Assembly (NCBI GenBank): GCA_012719545.1
Contig: JAAYAD010000062.1
Location: 1 to 49,366, forward strand
Reading direction: 5' to 3'
From: Clostridiaceae bacterium
Lineage (GTDB): Bacteria > Bacillota > Clostridia > DSM-8532
Length of the DNA stretch: 49,366 nucleotides
Part shown: in pieces, positions 27,565-36,072 of the stretch
Layout of the letters: the number at the start of each line of letters is the position of its first letter
How positions within the stretch are numbered: position 1 is the first letter of the stretch
The notes under the pieces: model-generated
The model's input: the letters and a program-made list of their open reading frames with translations, nothing else
Told to the model about the DNA's origin: nothing
Database searches by the model: none
Translations under genes and position numbers: made by a program

Positions 27565-29700
27565 TTAAGCAAATATGAAAGTAAACTTATTCTCAAGATT
27601 TCTGTATATCTCGCTGACATTTCCAGAAAATGCATCTGAAAAATGTTTGCTTATTGAAGGAGTTTCATCAAGCCATTTTTCGAATTCCCTTATGCTTTTT
27701 TCAAGACATTTAATGTTTCCACTGTAAAAATAGTCCTGAATAACTGTAAATAAATTAATTGCTTTAATTGTATTATCAGCTCTCTTAACACAGGATGCGG
27801 CTTTCTGCATGATTTTGGAGGCATCTTTATTGTTCTTTTTATAAAGCAGAATCCCGAGATTTTTATAGATTAATTCCCATGGATGGTCAACAGTATTGCA
27901 TTTCAAATTTAGAATCTTATTTTTTAATTTCTCAACAAAAGCAGAATCAAGTTCATCCGCATAAATGCAATTTAATGCTTTCAGGCATGTGTACAACTTG
28001 TATGGCTGGATGCGTTCTTCCTGAAAAATGCTGTGGCATAGTTCTGTAATGGAAGTATAGTTTCCAAAATATTCCCGTGAATATTTTTCAAACAGTTCTC
28101 TGTCTTTCATATGGCTGGCATGATTTAAGAGATGAGAATATGTTATTGCCGCATTTCCCTTATCATCACCAAATTCTTCAATTGCCTCCAGAAAATAGTT
28201 AAGAGCCGTTCTGTCACCTATAAATGCATAGCACTGACCAAGAGAACTTAAGGCTCGTCCCCTTGGTACAGAACGATAATTAGAATTGCCGTCAGCACTA
28301 TAAAGACATGCTATATCCTTTCTGGCTTCCTTAAGTATATCATGGCATTCCAGATTATATTTCTGTTTTTCCAGTGCCGCCTTGAAATCAAATTCGTTTA
28401 TATGTGTCTGAACTATCCTGGTGGTAGTCCCAAGATACTCTTCGATAGGCACCATGTCTTTAAGTTCTTCATATATCCTGACATATGGGTTGGTTTCAAT
28501 GGTACTGCCTTTATGGTTATATGCCCTGACACCTATATCTGCAAGCCTGTACTTATAATCTGACCTGATATAATCATAATCATCCCTGATAATATCCATG
28601 AGTTTTTCAAGAACATAAATACCTTTGTCATAAAAAATATTATCCTGCAGGTAGAAGCGGTCAAGCTGTGCAATATATGTACCTATGCTGATTCTGTCAT
28701 AGCATAACCTGATATTAGATTCTATCATTGAAAACCATTTCTTTCTGTAGTAGTCAACAAAGTCACTTGTTGACATCCTCGCATCATACAGATCCATCAA
28801 AACTTCAATCAGGCGTCTGTCAATGAATTTACGGAAAATATCGGTATAAACCCGGTCAATGTCATCATAAACCCACAAATAAGGCTTATTTCCTGTAAAC
28901 ATTAAGGCTTGATGTTCCACACTAGCTATGGAATAATCTTTTGCTGACATGTCAAATCTTCGCTTAAGCCAGTTACATACAATGTCGGACAAATATAGGA
29001 AAGGCATACGGCTGTTGGCATTATTATAATCTATAGGCCCTATATTTAAGGAATCAAAATGCAGACTGCTTTTTCTTGGAGACCCCATAACCATTGTAGA
29101 TAAGCCTGTCTTAAATGTCTTTTGATCGGTGGAAAAAAATCTGTAGTAGTCGGAGCCGTTTTTGTTGTCAACTTTATAAGAATAACCCAGAGAAATAAAC
29201 TCCCGAATTCTGGCACTGTTTGTTCCTTCTATTACTGATACTCTCGTAGGAATTTCTATACGTACATGATCTTCGTCAATGAAATCAAGACAATGGAAAA
29301 TACCATTATTGAGAAGGCTTAAAACCATGTGTTCATACAGATTATTTGCCTGCGTATCATCCAAGAGATTACTGATGTTTTTGTAGTCATTTCTGCCATT
29401 CCTGCTTTTAATCATACAGATTAAATGATACTTGCCATTGGCTCTGAAATACCTGCTCAACGGCTCTTCTATCTCTCTTTCAAATCTGCTCACAGCATAT
29501 CTGTTTGTGCCACCCAGATTTAAGTGCATATCATTGGGATAACACACGCCCATCTTATTGCATTCCTCTTGCAGGAATACTTCAAGCCTGTTTTTTTCTT
29601 CATCATAGTCATCACCAGTATATACAAAGCCTCCAACCAAACTCAGGCTGCTGTCACTGCTTATAAAATGTCCGAATTCGTCAAGTCCTATGGTTATCAT
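27565..29700 (-). CDS. DUF3800-like (RNase H-fold) and TPR protein, partner of the STAND NTPase
   Basis: 711 residues. The N-terminal 245 or so resemble DUF3800, a putative RNase H-fold nuclease domain. The first strand carries an acidic pair, ITIGLDEFGHF (D7, E8), followed by LVGGFVYTGDDYDEEKNRLE. A mid-domain PNDMHLNLG stands where the family often has a conserved acidic or His position. RMPFLYLSDIVCNWLKRRF (D239) matches the family's terminal LADLIA-type helix. The remainder (about 270-700) is helical with TPR-like repeats (RALSSLGQCYAFIGDRTALNYFLEA). There is no signal peptide or membrane helix. AGGGA precedes ATG 29700. It is the promoter-proximal gene of a two-gene operon. Nuclease activity is an inference. 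Confidence 0.7.
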   Translation of the reverse strand: MITIGLDEFGHFISSDSSLSLVGGFVYTGDDYDEEKNRLEVFLQEECNKMGVCYPNDMHLNLGGTNRYAVSRFEREIEEPLSRYFRANGKYHLICMIKSRNGRNDYKNISNLLDDTQANNLYEHMVLSLLNNGIFHCLDFIDEDHVRIEIPTRVSVIEGTNSARIREFISLGYSYKVDNKNGSDYYRFFSTDQKTFKTGLSTMVMGSPRKSSLHFDSLNIGPIDYNNANSRMPFLYLSDIVCNWLKRRFDMSAKDYSIASVEHQALMFTGNKPYLWVYDDIDRVYTDIFRKFIDRRLIEVLMDLYDARMSTSDFVDYYRKKWFSMIESNIRLCYDRISIGTYIAQLDRFYLQDNIFYDKGIYVLEKLMDIIRDDYDYIRSDYKYRLADIGVRAYNHKGSTIETNPYVRIYEELKDMVPIEEYLGTTTRIVQTHINEFDFKAALEKQKYNLECHDILKEARKDIACLYSADGNSNYRSVPRGRALSSLGQCYAFIGDRTALNYFLEAIEEFGDDKGNAAITYSHLLNHASHMKDRELFEKYSREYFGNYTSITELCHSIFQEERIQPYKLYTCLKALNCIYADELDSAFVEKLKNKILNLKCNTVDHPWELIYKNLGILLYKKNNKDASKIMQKAASCVKRADNTIKAINLFTVIQDYFYSGNIKCLEKSIREFEKWLDETPSISKHFSDAFSGNVSEIYRNLENKFTFIFA

Positions 29701-29747
29701 TATGTATCCCTGCCTTTACAGAGTTTCTGCAATATGAATTCGCTAAA

Positions 29748-29776
29748 ATTCTACCATTTTCAACATTTTCCATCAA
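29748..29776 (-). promoter_or_regulatory. Promoter of the DUF3800/STAND operon
   Basis: On the minus strand TTGATG (29771-29776) and TAGAAT (29748-29753) are exactly 17 bases apart, close to the sigma-A consensus, about 50 bases ahead of the first gene. No other promoter is evident in front of the downstream STAND gene. Confidence 0.7.
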
Positions 29777-29822
29777 GGTAAAATACGCTTTTGCAGGTGA
29801 TTTGCATAAAAAAAGTTACTTA

Positions 29823-29853
29823 AAAACCCGAAACAGCAACTGTTCCGGGTTTT
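29823..29853 (-). terminator. Terminator after the GNAT acetyltransferase gene
   Basis: AAAACCCGAAACAG (29823-29836) pairs with CTGTTCCGGGTTTT (29840-29853) with one mismatch. The minus strand continues TTTTTAAGTAACTTTTTTT. It separates the acetyltransferase from the downstream operon promoter. Confidence 0.85.
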
Positions 29854-29898
29854 GTCTGGTTGCTGGTTTAATATTCTATTAAATAACTCACATTTCCT

Positions 29899-30750
29899 TT
29901 ATAAGACCATACGCATTTCATGCTGCGAAATGGGGTCTTCGGTAAAGTTTAAGCGTTTTAAAAATCCTAAAAGTAAAACGTTGTCAGGAAAATTTATTGA
30001 CAGCTTCTTTGGCTTAACCTCTTTGGCAGCATGGCTTATAAGCCCTTTTCCTATCCCCTTATTTCTGAAACCTGCATTTACCCACAAAAAATTAATTCTC
30101 CCTGACGGATGGATGCTTATCGCCCCTGCCAGGGTTGAACCTTCATATACACCATAATGTACCTGGTCAACAAAGTGGCTTATATAGTCAAAGTCATTCT
30201 GCCAGTTGATATGTGTTTCCCTGATTTCATCACTTAGACTTCTCAAGGAATCCAGACTTATTTCATTGATTGATACATCGTCCGGCAATTCAGTATTGAT
30301 TTCTGACGGATCGTTGTGGGAGTAATAAACAATATCATATACTTTTTCATATCCATGTTTTCTATAAAAGTTTATAGCTCTGTCATTGCCTTTTATAACT
30401 TCAAGGCACATCTGCCTGCATTTGTTTTCAATGGCTATCTCTTTATGAATCTCAAACAGTCTGTAACTTATCCCCGACCCTCTGTAACCGGGGTGGACGC
30501 AGAGCGCTCCGCAGCGTAGTGTTTTTATTCCTTCATATACTTTTATACCGCCTAAATTCAGTCCTATGGGCTTGTCATCATCAAAAGCTATAACAGAATA
30601 TTCTAGTCTGTTGCCTTCAGGTCCAAAGAAATGCTTTATAAAATTATCCTTAGTCATCTCGATTTTAATAATATAATCTGAGAAACCGGTCTGAAAAGCT
30701 TCAAAAATCGCGTCCTCACTTACCTCTGTACATCTTTTGTATGTAATCAT
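29899..30750 (-). CDS. Two-domain GNAT N-acetyltransferase
   Basis: 283 residues with two GNAT folds in tandem. The first (about 1-145) has the acetyl-CoA loop VHPGYRGSGISYRLFEIH at about 87-104 and NFYRKHGYEKVYD. The second (about 160-283) has VNAGFRNKGIGKGLISHA, so both loops look intact. It transfers an acetyl group from acetyl-CoA to an unknown amine. GGAAGGGGTGGG precedes ATG 30750. It stands as a single gene with its own terminator between tlp and the defence-like operon, with no clear link to either. Confidence 0.88.
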   Translation of the reverse strand: MITYKRCTEVSEDAIFEAFQTGFSDYIIKIEMTKDNFIKHFFGPEGNRLEYSVIAFDDDKPIGLNLGGIKVYEGIKTLRCGALCVHPGYRGSGISYRLFEIHKEIAIENKCRQMCLEVIKGNDRAINFYRKHGYEKVYDIVYYSHNDPSEINTELPDDVSINEISLDSLRSLSDEIRETHINWQNDFDYISHFVDQVHYGVYEGSTLAGAISIHPSGRINFLWVNAGFRNKGIGKGLISHAAKEVKPKKLSINFPDNVLLLGFLKRLNFTEDPISQHEMRMVL

Positions 30751-30902
30751 TTACCCACCCCTTCCATTGCATATATATTAGAACATAATAGTACATACCG
30801 CAACATCTTGAGTAAAAAGGAAAATATCAATTCCTGCTTCCTGATAGCTGCACAGAATATGGGACAAATTATTCTGTATTGAATCACTCATCTGGTACAT
30901 AA

Positions 30903-30934
30903 AACAAGAGTGCCTCAATTGAGACACTCTTGTT
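30903..30934 (-). terminator. Terminator in the tlp/acetyltransferase intergenic region
   Basis: AACAAGAGTGCCTCAA (30903-30918) pairs with TTGAGACACTCTTGTT (30919-30934) with one mismatch and almost no loop. The minus strand continues TTATG. The 301-base gap (30751-31051) holds nothing else I can name. Confidence 0.7.
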
Positions 30935-31051
30935 CCTTATTTTTATTTGTCATACTATTGTTATTACAACTTTATGAATAAACCTTTTCTAAATAGCGCC
31001 TGTCACATCTTCTAAACTGTCAATCTGCACCTTATTGATTACTTTATAATA

Positions 31052-31267
31052 TCAATTATTATGCCTTATCTCATCTTTAAGCTCCTGGCGCATACCTTCT
31101 ATGGCTTCTTTTCTTCTTTCGTTTTTCGCTTGAAGTTCCTGCTTTGTTTTCGGATCATCAACAGCTTTAATCATATCTTCAGCCAGTTCAATGTTCTCCA
31201 GGGTATTTTCGATATTATTTTTTATCTTTCTTGCATTATCTCTTCTGTCATCCGGTTTTGGTTTCAT
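31052..31267 (-). CDS. tlp: Small acid-soluble spore protein Tlp
   Basis: 71 residues matching the thioredoxin-like Tlp spore proteins. It begins KPKPDDRRDNARKIKNNIEN and has NIELAEDMI and the charged helix NERRKEAIEGM. The protein is highly charged and helical and lacks cysteine. Tlp proteins are made in the forespore in spore-forming Firmicutes. A GGAGGTAAGCAGG site precedes ATG 31267. Its presence marks the host as a spore-former. Confidence 0.9.
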   Translation of the reverse strand: MKPKPDDRRDNARKIKNNIENTLENIELAEDMIKAVDDPKTKQELQAKNERRKEAIEGMRQELKDEIRHNN

Positions 31268-31439
31268 ATCCTGCTTACCTCCATATTTTTATATTAATTA
31301 GCTTTATCAGGGTAAGCATAAATTATGCTTCTGCTTCACACAAAAACAAAAAACTCCATCTTAGCATTAAATATAGCCACAAAATAAATCCACTTTTGTT
31401 ATACCAAATATCCACTGCTTTAAATTTGATATTTTAAAA

Positions 31440-33425
31440 TCAGTATACAGCTCGTATGGTTTCAATAATATTATCCTTTTCAAGCAGTGACATTGAATGC
31501 CTCATTATGCCCCAGGTTATGATTATTACTCCAAGAGCGCACTGTAATATTGGCATCCACGGTACTGAATAATCCAGTTTTACTGGAAGTACAAAAGAGC
31601 GGTATAGCACATACGAACCAAGTATACCAAGGGGCACTCCAAAAGCAAGGGCTTTAATTGAGCATAATAGGCTTTCAAAATTCAGCATGCGTTTTAATCC
31701 TGCAGGTGTTATGCCCACACTGCGAAGAATAGCAAATTCACGGGCACGGGAACGGATATTGGTGGATATGGTACTGATAACACTGGTCAGACCAATTAGT
31801 GCCAGCATGGTAATAAAGCCATATATAAACACCATTATTAAACGGCTTATATCCCGTACTTCAAAAGGAATCTCCTCCATATTTTTTACCTGGATATATC
31901 GAGAGGCGCCTTCAAATTTAATGGAATCGTGGAGTATCCCACTTGCATATTTTGCGAACCCTTCCGCATCCTTTGTTTCTATGAACCATGTATAGCGTGT
32001 GGCATTGAGCTTTGGAACAATAATTGTTACGTTTCCAACATAAGTTGCCGCAATTTCATTTGGTACCTGGCGTATATCAAGGATACCATCCAGGGGCAGT
32101 TCAACCTTGGAACTATCGTTTGATTTTGATAAACTCAAAGTATTTGGAATGGATTCAAATGGTTCAAATATGGACTTTCCCTCGCCCTCACCGCCGGGTA
32201 TTCTTGCATAATTCACAAGAATATTGGAGCCAGGCTGAACTTTCGCAAGCTTGCAGAGTTTTTCATAATTCTCAGCGTCAGTGGTCACTAAAGTGACAGG
32301 CAGCAAGTATCCGTTATCATCAGGGACATATTGGTTTGAGTTGAAATACTCAAGCATCTCTGATGTCAATAGATCTTTGGGTATTGCTGTTTTATATGAA
32401 TTATACGCTCCTTCCAGCACATCGTCTCCCACGCCGAACACGGTAGTATTGGGATACTCAAGAAATTTTGAAGTAATTTTGTTTGCAAGAACACTGTCTA
32501 AGGTATGAATTCCTTGCTCTTTTGATTCACTGCTGTCAGACTTTGATTTATCCGGAGGCAAAAATGTACACACCACATTTGCATTTTCTACTCCAGGGTA
32601 ATACAATCGTGTAGCCGCTTTATACTGGTCACCGAAATAACCCGCCACAATAAACAGCATTATGCTTGCGGTGAGTGATACAACCGTTGCGCGGAAATTT
32701 CTGCTGCTTCTTTTAAGTGATTTATAGGCAAGTGTACCCTCAAAACCAAACAGTTTTCCGATAAAGCGTCCGCCCCGTACATTTTTTGCCTTTACTTTAA
32801 CCTCACCTGTTCCCCGTATAGCTTCAATTGCAGACATCCTGGAAGCTTTGCGGGCAGGAATCCATGCGGACAGCCACACAGTTAAAAAAGACAGCATCAC
32901 AGAAATTAATATAGCCTGCCAGGCGATAATAAAATCAAAATCAATCTGAAAAGTATTCCTGCTGTTTGCCGCTTCCAGAAGATTATCCATAATTTGAATA
33001 CCAAAAAAATTAACAAGCAAGCCCAAAACAATTCCCACAGGGATGGCAACTATAGCAAGCATTACTCCTTCATACAGGATTATTTCTGCTATTTGGCTGT
33101 TGGCAGCGCCAACGCTTTTAAGAATTCCAAACTGCCTGATACGCTCTCCTGCACTTACACGGAATGAGTTGGATACAACTATAACGAAAGCCGCAATAAT
33201 GATGGAACCAAAAACAGCTCCCATACCTGAAAGAATCTCGTTATACACAGAGTTGTAGTAACGGCTCTCCCCTACCAATCCTTTAAACATAACGTCGGCA
33301 CTTGCCACAAAACCGGAAACAGCAGTTATCATAGCCGTTGAAAGCACTATTCCGGCCAGGGTCCAAAAGGTGCGGTTTTTGTTTGTTTTTAACTGGCTGT
33401 ATGCCAGTCCTAAAGTCAGCCTCAT
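31440..33425 (-). CDS. ABC transporter permease, FtsX/MacB type
   Basis: 661 residues with two FtsX-type regions. Helices lie at about 17-40, 92-112 (SIIIAAFVIVVSNSF), 140-160 and 170-195, then a helix near 250-265. An outside domain of about 270 residues is followed by three final helices (MVFIYGFITMLALIGLTSVIST onward). The cytoplasmic motifs RQFGILKSVGAANSQ and REFAILRSVGITPAGLKRM are the usual ATPase-contact loops of this family. The start overlaps the ATPase stop by 4 bases. Such transporters act in export, lipoprotein handling or peptide-antibiotic resistance. The position directly after the van-type genes suggests a cell-envelope role. Confidence 0.9.
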   Translation of the reverse strand: MRLTLGLAYSQLKTNKNRTFWTLAGIVLSTAMITAVSGFVASADVMFKGLVGESRYYNSVYNEILSGMGAVFGSIIIAAFVIVVSNSFRVSAGERIRQFGILKSVGAANSQIAEIILYEGVMLAIVAIPVGIVLGLLVNFFGIQIMDNLLEAANSRNTFQIDFDFIIAWQAILISVMLSFLTVWLSAWIPARKASRMSAIEAIRGTGEVKVKAKNVRGGRFIGKLFGFEGTLAYKSLKRSSRNFRATVVSLTASIMLFIVAGYFGDQYKAATRLYYPGVENANVVCTFLPPDKSKSDSSESKEQGIHTLDSVLANKITSKFLEYPNTTVFGVGDDVLEGAYNSYKTAIPKDLLTSEMLEYFNSNQYVPDDNGYLLPVTLVTTDAENYEKLCKLAKVQPGSNILVNYARIPGGEGEGKSIFEPFESIPNTLSLSKSNDSSKVELPLDGILDIRQVPNEIAATYVGNVTIIVPKLNATRYTWFIETKDAEGFAKYASGILHDSIKFEGASRYIQVKNMEEIPFEVRDISRLIMVFIYGFITMLALIGLTSVISTISTNIRSRAREFAILRSVGITPAGLKRMLNFESLLCSIKALAFGVPLGILGSYVLYRSFVLPVKLDYSVPWMPILQCALGVIIITWGIMRHSMSLLEKDNIIETIRAVY

Positions 33426-34105
33426 TTTCCAACCACCTCATCCCTGACAATTCGCCCGTCGCTGATGGTAATGACCCTATCGGCCTGTTTTGCTATTTTT
33501 TCATCGTGGGTGATAACTATTAATGTCTGGTTGTATAGCCTGTTGGACAGTTTCAGCAGTTCAATAACCTCCTTGCTTGATTTGCTGTCAAGATTGCCTG
33601 TCGGTTCGTCTGCAAGAATCAGCGCAGGGTCATTAATTAATGCCCTCCCTACTGCCACCCGCTGCTGCTGTCCCCCGGACAATTCATTTGGCAGGTGTTT
33701 TGCCCTGTCAGTTAGGCCAATTGTCTCAAGTATTCTCTTAAACCTTTTTATATCCGGCTTTCGATTGTCCAGAAGGCATGGCAGCAATATGTTTTCTTCG
33801 GCAGTTAGGGTTGGGATTAGATTATAAAACTGATAGACAATGCCTATGTTTCGGCGGCGAAAAACCGCAAGCTGGCTTTCGTTCAGTTTAAAAATATCCT
33901 TTCCTGAAATTGAAACGCTTCCCGACGTAGGCCGGTCAACTCCTCCAAGTATGTGCATAAGAGTTGATTTGCCGGAACCTGATGCGCCTACAATTGCGAC
34001 AAATTCTCCTTTTTCCACACTGAAGCTCACATCGTCCAAAGCTGTAACTGTTGTTTCCCCTTTCCCATATGTCTTTGTTAATTTTTTCGCTTGCAAGACA
34101 GCCAT
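33422..34105 (-). CDS. ABC transporter ATP-binding protein, LolD/MacB type
   Basis: About 227 residues from ATG 34105, behind GAGGAGG; the upstream in-frame ATG has no such site. Walker A GASGSGKST, Q-loop YQFYNLIP, signature LSGGQQQRVAVGRAL, Walker B LILADEPTGNLDSK and the H-loop THDEKIA are all intact. It drives the FtsX-type permease encoded next (4-base overlap). The gene starts 40 bases after the racemase stop on the same strand and may be part of the van-like transcript. Confidence 0.95.
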   Translation of the reverse strand: MAVLQAKKLTKTYGKGETTVTALDDVSFSVEKGEFVAIVGASGSGKSTLMHILGGVDRPTSGSVSISGKDIFKLNESQLAVFRRRNIGIVYQFYNLIPTLTAEENILLPCLLDNRKPDIKRFKRILETIGLTDRAKHLPNELSGGQQQRVAVGRALINDPALILADEPTGNLDSKSSKEVIELLKLSNRLYNQTLIVITHDEKIAKQADRVITISDGRIVRDEVVGK

Positions 34106-34144
34106 TATAAACCTCCTCATATAAAAAATAATGGCAAGTGAATA

Positions 34145-35314
34145 TCAGGCATGTTTTCTTACTGCAGAGTTACACCGAAAGCTTCTGTTGCTTCGTGTGA
34201 TTACCCGTTCCAGCCTTGTTCCTAAACGGCTCAAAATTTCATTTGCAATTGTCCCAGCCTTCTCAGCTAATTCACAGGCGGTTATCTCTGCTTTTCCGGA
34301 TTTACCGATAATAACCGCAATATCACCCTGCATTACATTTTCAATGTCCGTTACATCAACAATCATCTGATCCATGCAGATACGTCCGACAACAAAAGCT
34401 TTCTTTCCGTTAATAAGCACATAGCCGATACCGCCTGAAAGGCATCTTGGAATGCCATCAGCATAGCCTATAGTGATGACTGCAATCTTCATTCTGTGAT
34501 GTGTCGTATAGTCAAGTCCGTATCCAACCGTTTCACCGGCAGAAAGTGTTTTTACCGCGCTTACCCTTGCCTTGACAGACAAAACAGGACGAAGCCCGAT
34601 ATTGTATTCCTTGGTGTCATTAAAGGTACTTAACATGCCATAGAGGGCAATGCCGATTCTTGCATAGTCGCAAGATAAATCGGGGCGGTTGAACACCCCG
34701 TAACTACTCTGGATATGCACTTTTGGAAGAGCAAAGCCTTGTTTTTGAATTCTTGAGAGAACGTAATAGAAATCATCAATCTGCTTCTGAGTGAAGTTTT
34801 TATTTGCCTGCCTGTCACTGTCAACTGCGGACAAATGCATATAGATACCCTTGATATCAAGATTTTTGAATTTAAAAATCCGCAAGATGTTATCAATATT
34901 TACCCATGGTTCACCAAGCCGGTGCATTCCCGTATCAACTTTTATATGAACGGCGATTCTGCTTCCGTAACAGTTTAATGTTTTGGCATACTCATAATCA
35001 ATGACTGTTTGCATCAACCGGTATCTTGTAAGAAGTTGAAGCTGTTCCGGATGGGTATATCCCAAGATTAAAATCTCACCTTGAATTCCATATTTCCGTA
35101 ATTCAACACCCTCCTGAACAGTTGCCACACAAAATGAGCGTATACCGTTCTTGTTAAGCTCTCTTGCCATCTCCACAAGGCCATGCCCATAAGCGTTTGC
35201 TTTAACCACGGCCATAATGCTGCATCTATCCGGCAAAAAGCTTTTAAGGACCTTTATGTTGTGGCGAAGATTATTCATATCAAGCTCAATCCACGCTCTG
35301 CCTGTCCCCGTCAT
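34145..35314 (-). CDS. vanT: VanT-like serine/alanine racemase lacking the membrane domain
   Basis: 389 residues from ATG 35314 (ATGA overlap with vanXY, GGAGGGCAGG upstream). It has an alanine racemase fold: the PLP lysine in VVKANAYGHG, the catalytic tyrosine in GETVGYGLDY and GRICMDQM. At the position of Tyr354 of Bacillus stearothermophilus alanine racemase (TINYEVP) this protein reads TIANEIL, an Asn. The Tyr-to-Asn change is the hallmark of VanT serine racemases. Known VanT proteins have about 700 residues with an N-terminal membrane domain for serine uptake; that half is missing. It follows ligase and VanXY genes, so supplying D-serine is the likely role. A housekeeping alanine racemase is the alternative. 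Confidence 0.85.
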   Translation of the reverse strand: MTGTGRAWIELDMNNLRHNIKVLKSFLPDRCSIMAVVKANAYGHGLVEMARELNKNGIRSFCVATVQEGVELRKYGIQGEILILGYTHPEQLQLLTRYRLMQTVIDYEYAKTLNCYGSRIAVHIKVDTGMHRLGEPWVNIDNILRIFKFKNLDIKGIYMHLSAVDSDRQANKNFTQKQIDDFYYVLSRIQKQGFALPKVHIQSSYGVFNRPDLSCDYARIGIALYGMLSTFNDTKEYNIGLRPVLSVKARVSAVKTLSAGETVGYGLDYTTHHRMKIAVITIGYADGIPRCLSGGIGYVLINGKKAFVVGRICMDQMIVDVTDIENVMQGDIAVIIGKSGKAEITACELAEKAGTIANEILSRLGTRLERVITRSNRSFRCNSAVRKHA

Positions 35315-36072
35315 CTTCCTGCCCTCCATACAGTAATTACAAATCCGTCCATGTTGTTGCCGGACACCGTATATGGAGTATCTTCATCCATTAAAAACCT
35401 GACCACTTCTTTATCTGCGGGAAGGTACGATATTTCTGTCCTGAAACTTCCAAAATCGTATTTCAGGAAACTGCGTCCATAGAGATATTGCCTGATTCTT
35501 GCGTGGTACTCTTCCAGTGTGTCACCAGTTTGTTTCATTATTATGGAGTGAGGAAAACCCACGTATCTGAAATGCCACGGTTCATAGGCAATACCCGTTA
35601 TGTCCTCTTTTCCTTCCGGATACCTTTCAATAAAGCCAAATCTGTCCGCTTTTTTTCTGAAGGATGCGCATACCCCGGTATTGGGAAAGCATGGCCTTAA
35701 AAAGTCTATGTCAGGTTGGTTCAGAGCAAGGTCAAGGGCAAGTCCGGTCTGATGTTCACTATGGCCGGGAAGGGCAACATATTTGGACGTAAAATTCTTT
35801 CCATGTTTCATTAATGACTCATTGAAGATCTCTTCCTGTTCTTTTTGTGAACGCCATCCGCTCACTACCGTAATCCGATTTTGAGCCTTAAGCTTATTTA
35901 TCAGATTATTGTATATTGAAACCACATGGCGCGCCAGAAGAACTTTGACGTTTACGGAATCTATTGGCATGAGAGCTTTGTATGATGATTCACCCCTGTA
36001 TGGGTAATCACGGTTGACGAGAATTAAATCTCCCGTATAAATCATATTTCTTACAAAAGATATGGTTTTCAT
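35311..36072 (-). CDS. vanXY: VanXY-type zinc D,D-peptidase
   Basis: 253 residues, the usual VanXY length. Zinc ligands are H107 and D114 in SEHQTGLALD and H167 in EPWH, with E164 as catalytic base. VSGWRSQKEQEEIF near residue 70 is the conserved arginine region. The enzyme hydrolyses D-Ala-D-Ala dipeptide and/or removes the terminal D-Ala of the peptidoglycan pentapeptide, so that only precursors ending in D-Ser remain. There is no signal peptide; it is cytoplasmic. The ATG overlaps the ligase stop and its own stop overlaps the racemase start, a tight van operon arrangement. The tail after about residue 200 is a small extra domain. Confidence 0.9.
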   Translation of the reverse strand: MKTISFVRNMIYTGDLILVNRDYPYRGESSYKALMPIDSVNVKVLLARHVVSIYNNLINKLKAQNRITVVSGWRSQKEQEEIFNESLMKHGKNFTSKYVALPGHSEHQTGLALDLALNQPDIDFLRPCFPNTGVCASFRKKADRFGFIERYPEGKEDITGIAYEPWHFRYVGFPHSIIMKQTGDTLEEYHARIRQYLYGRSFLKYDFGSFRTEISYLPADKEVVRFLMDEDTPYTVSGNNMDGFVITVWRAGR

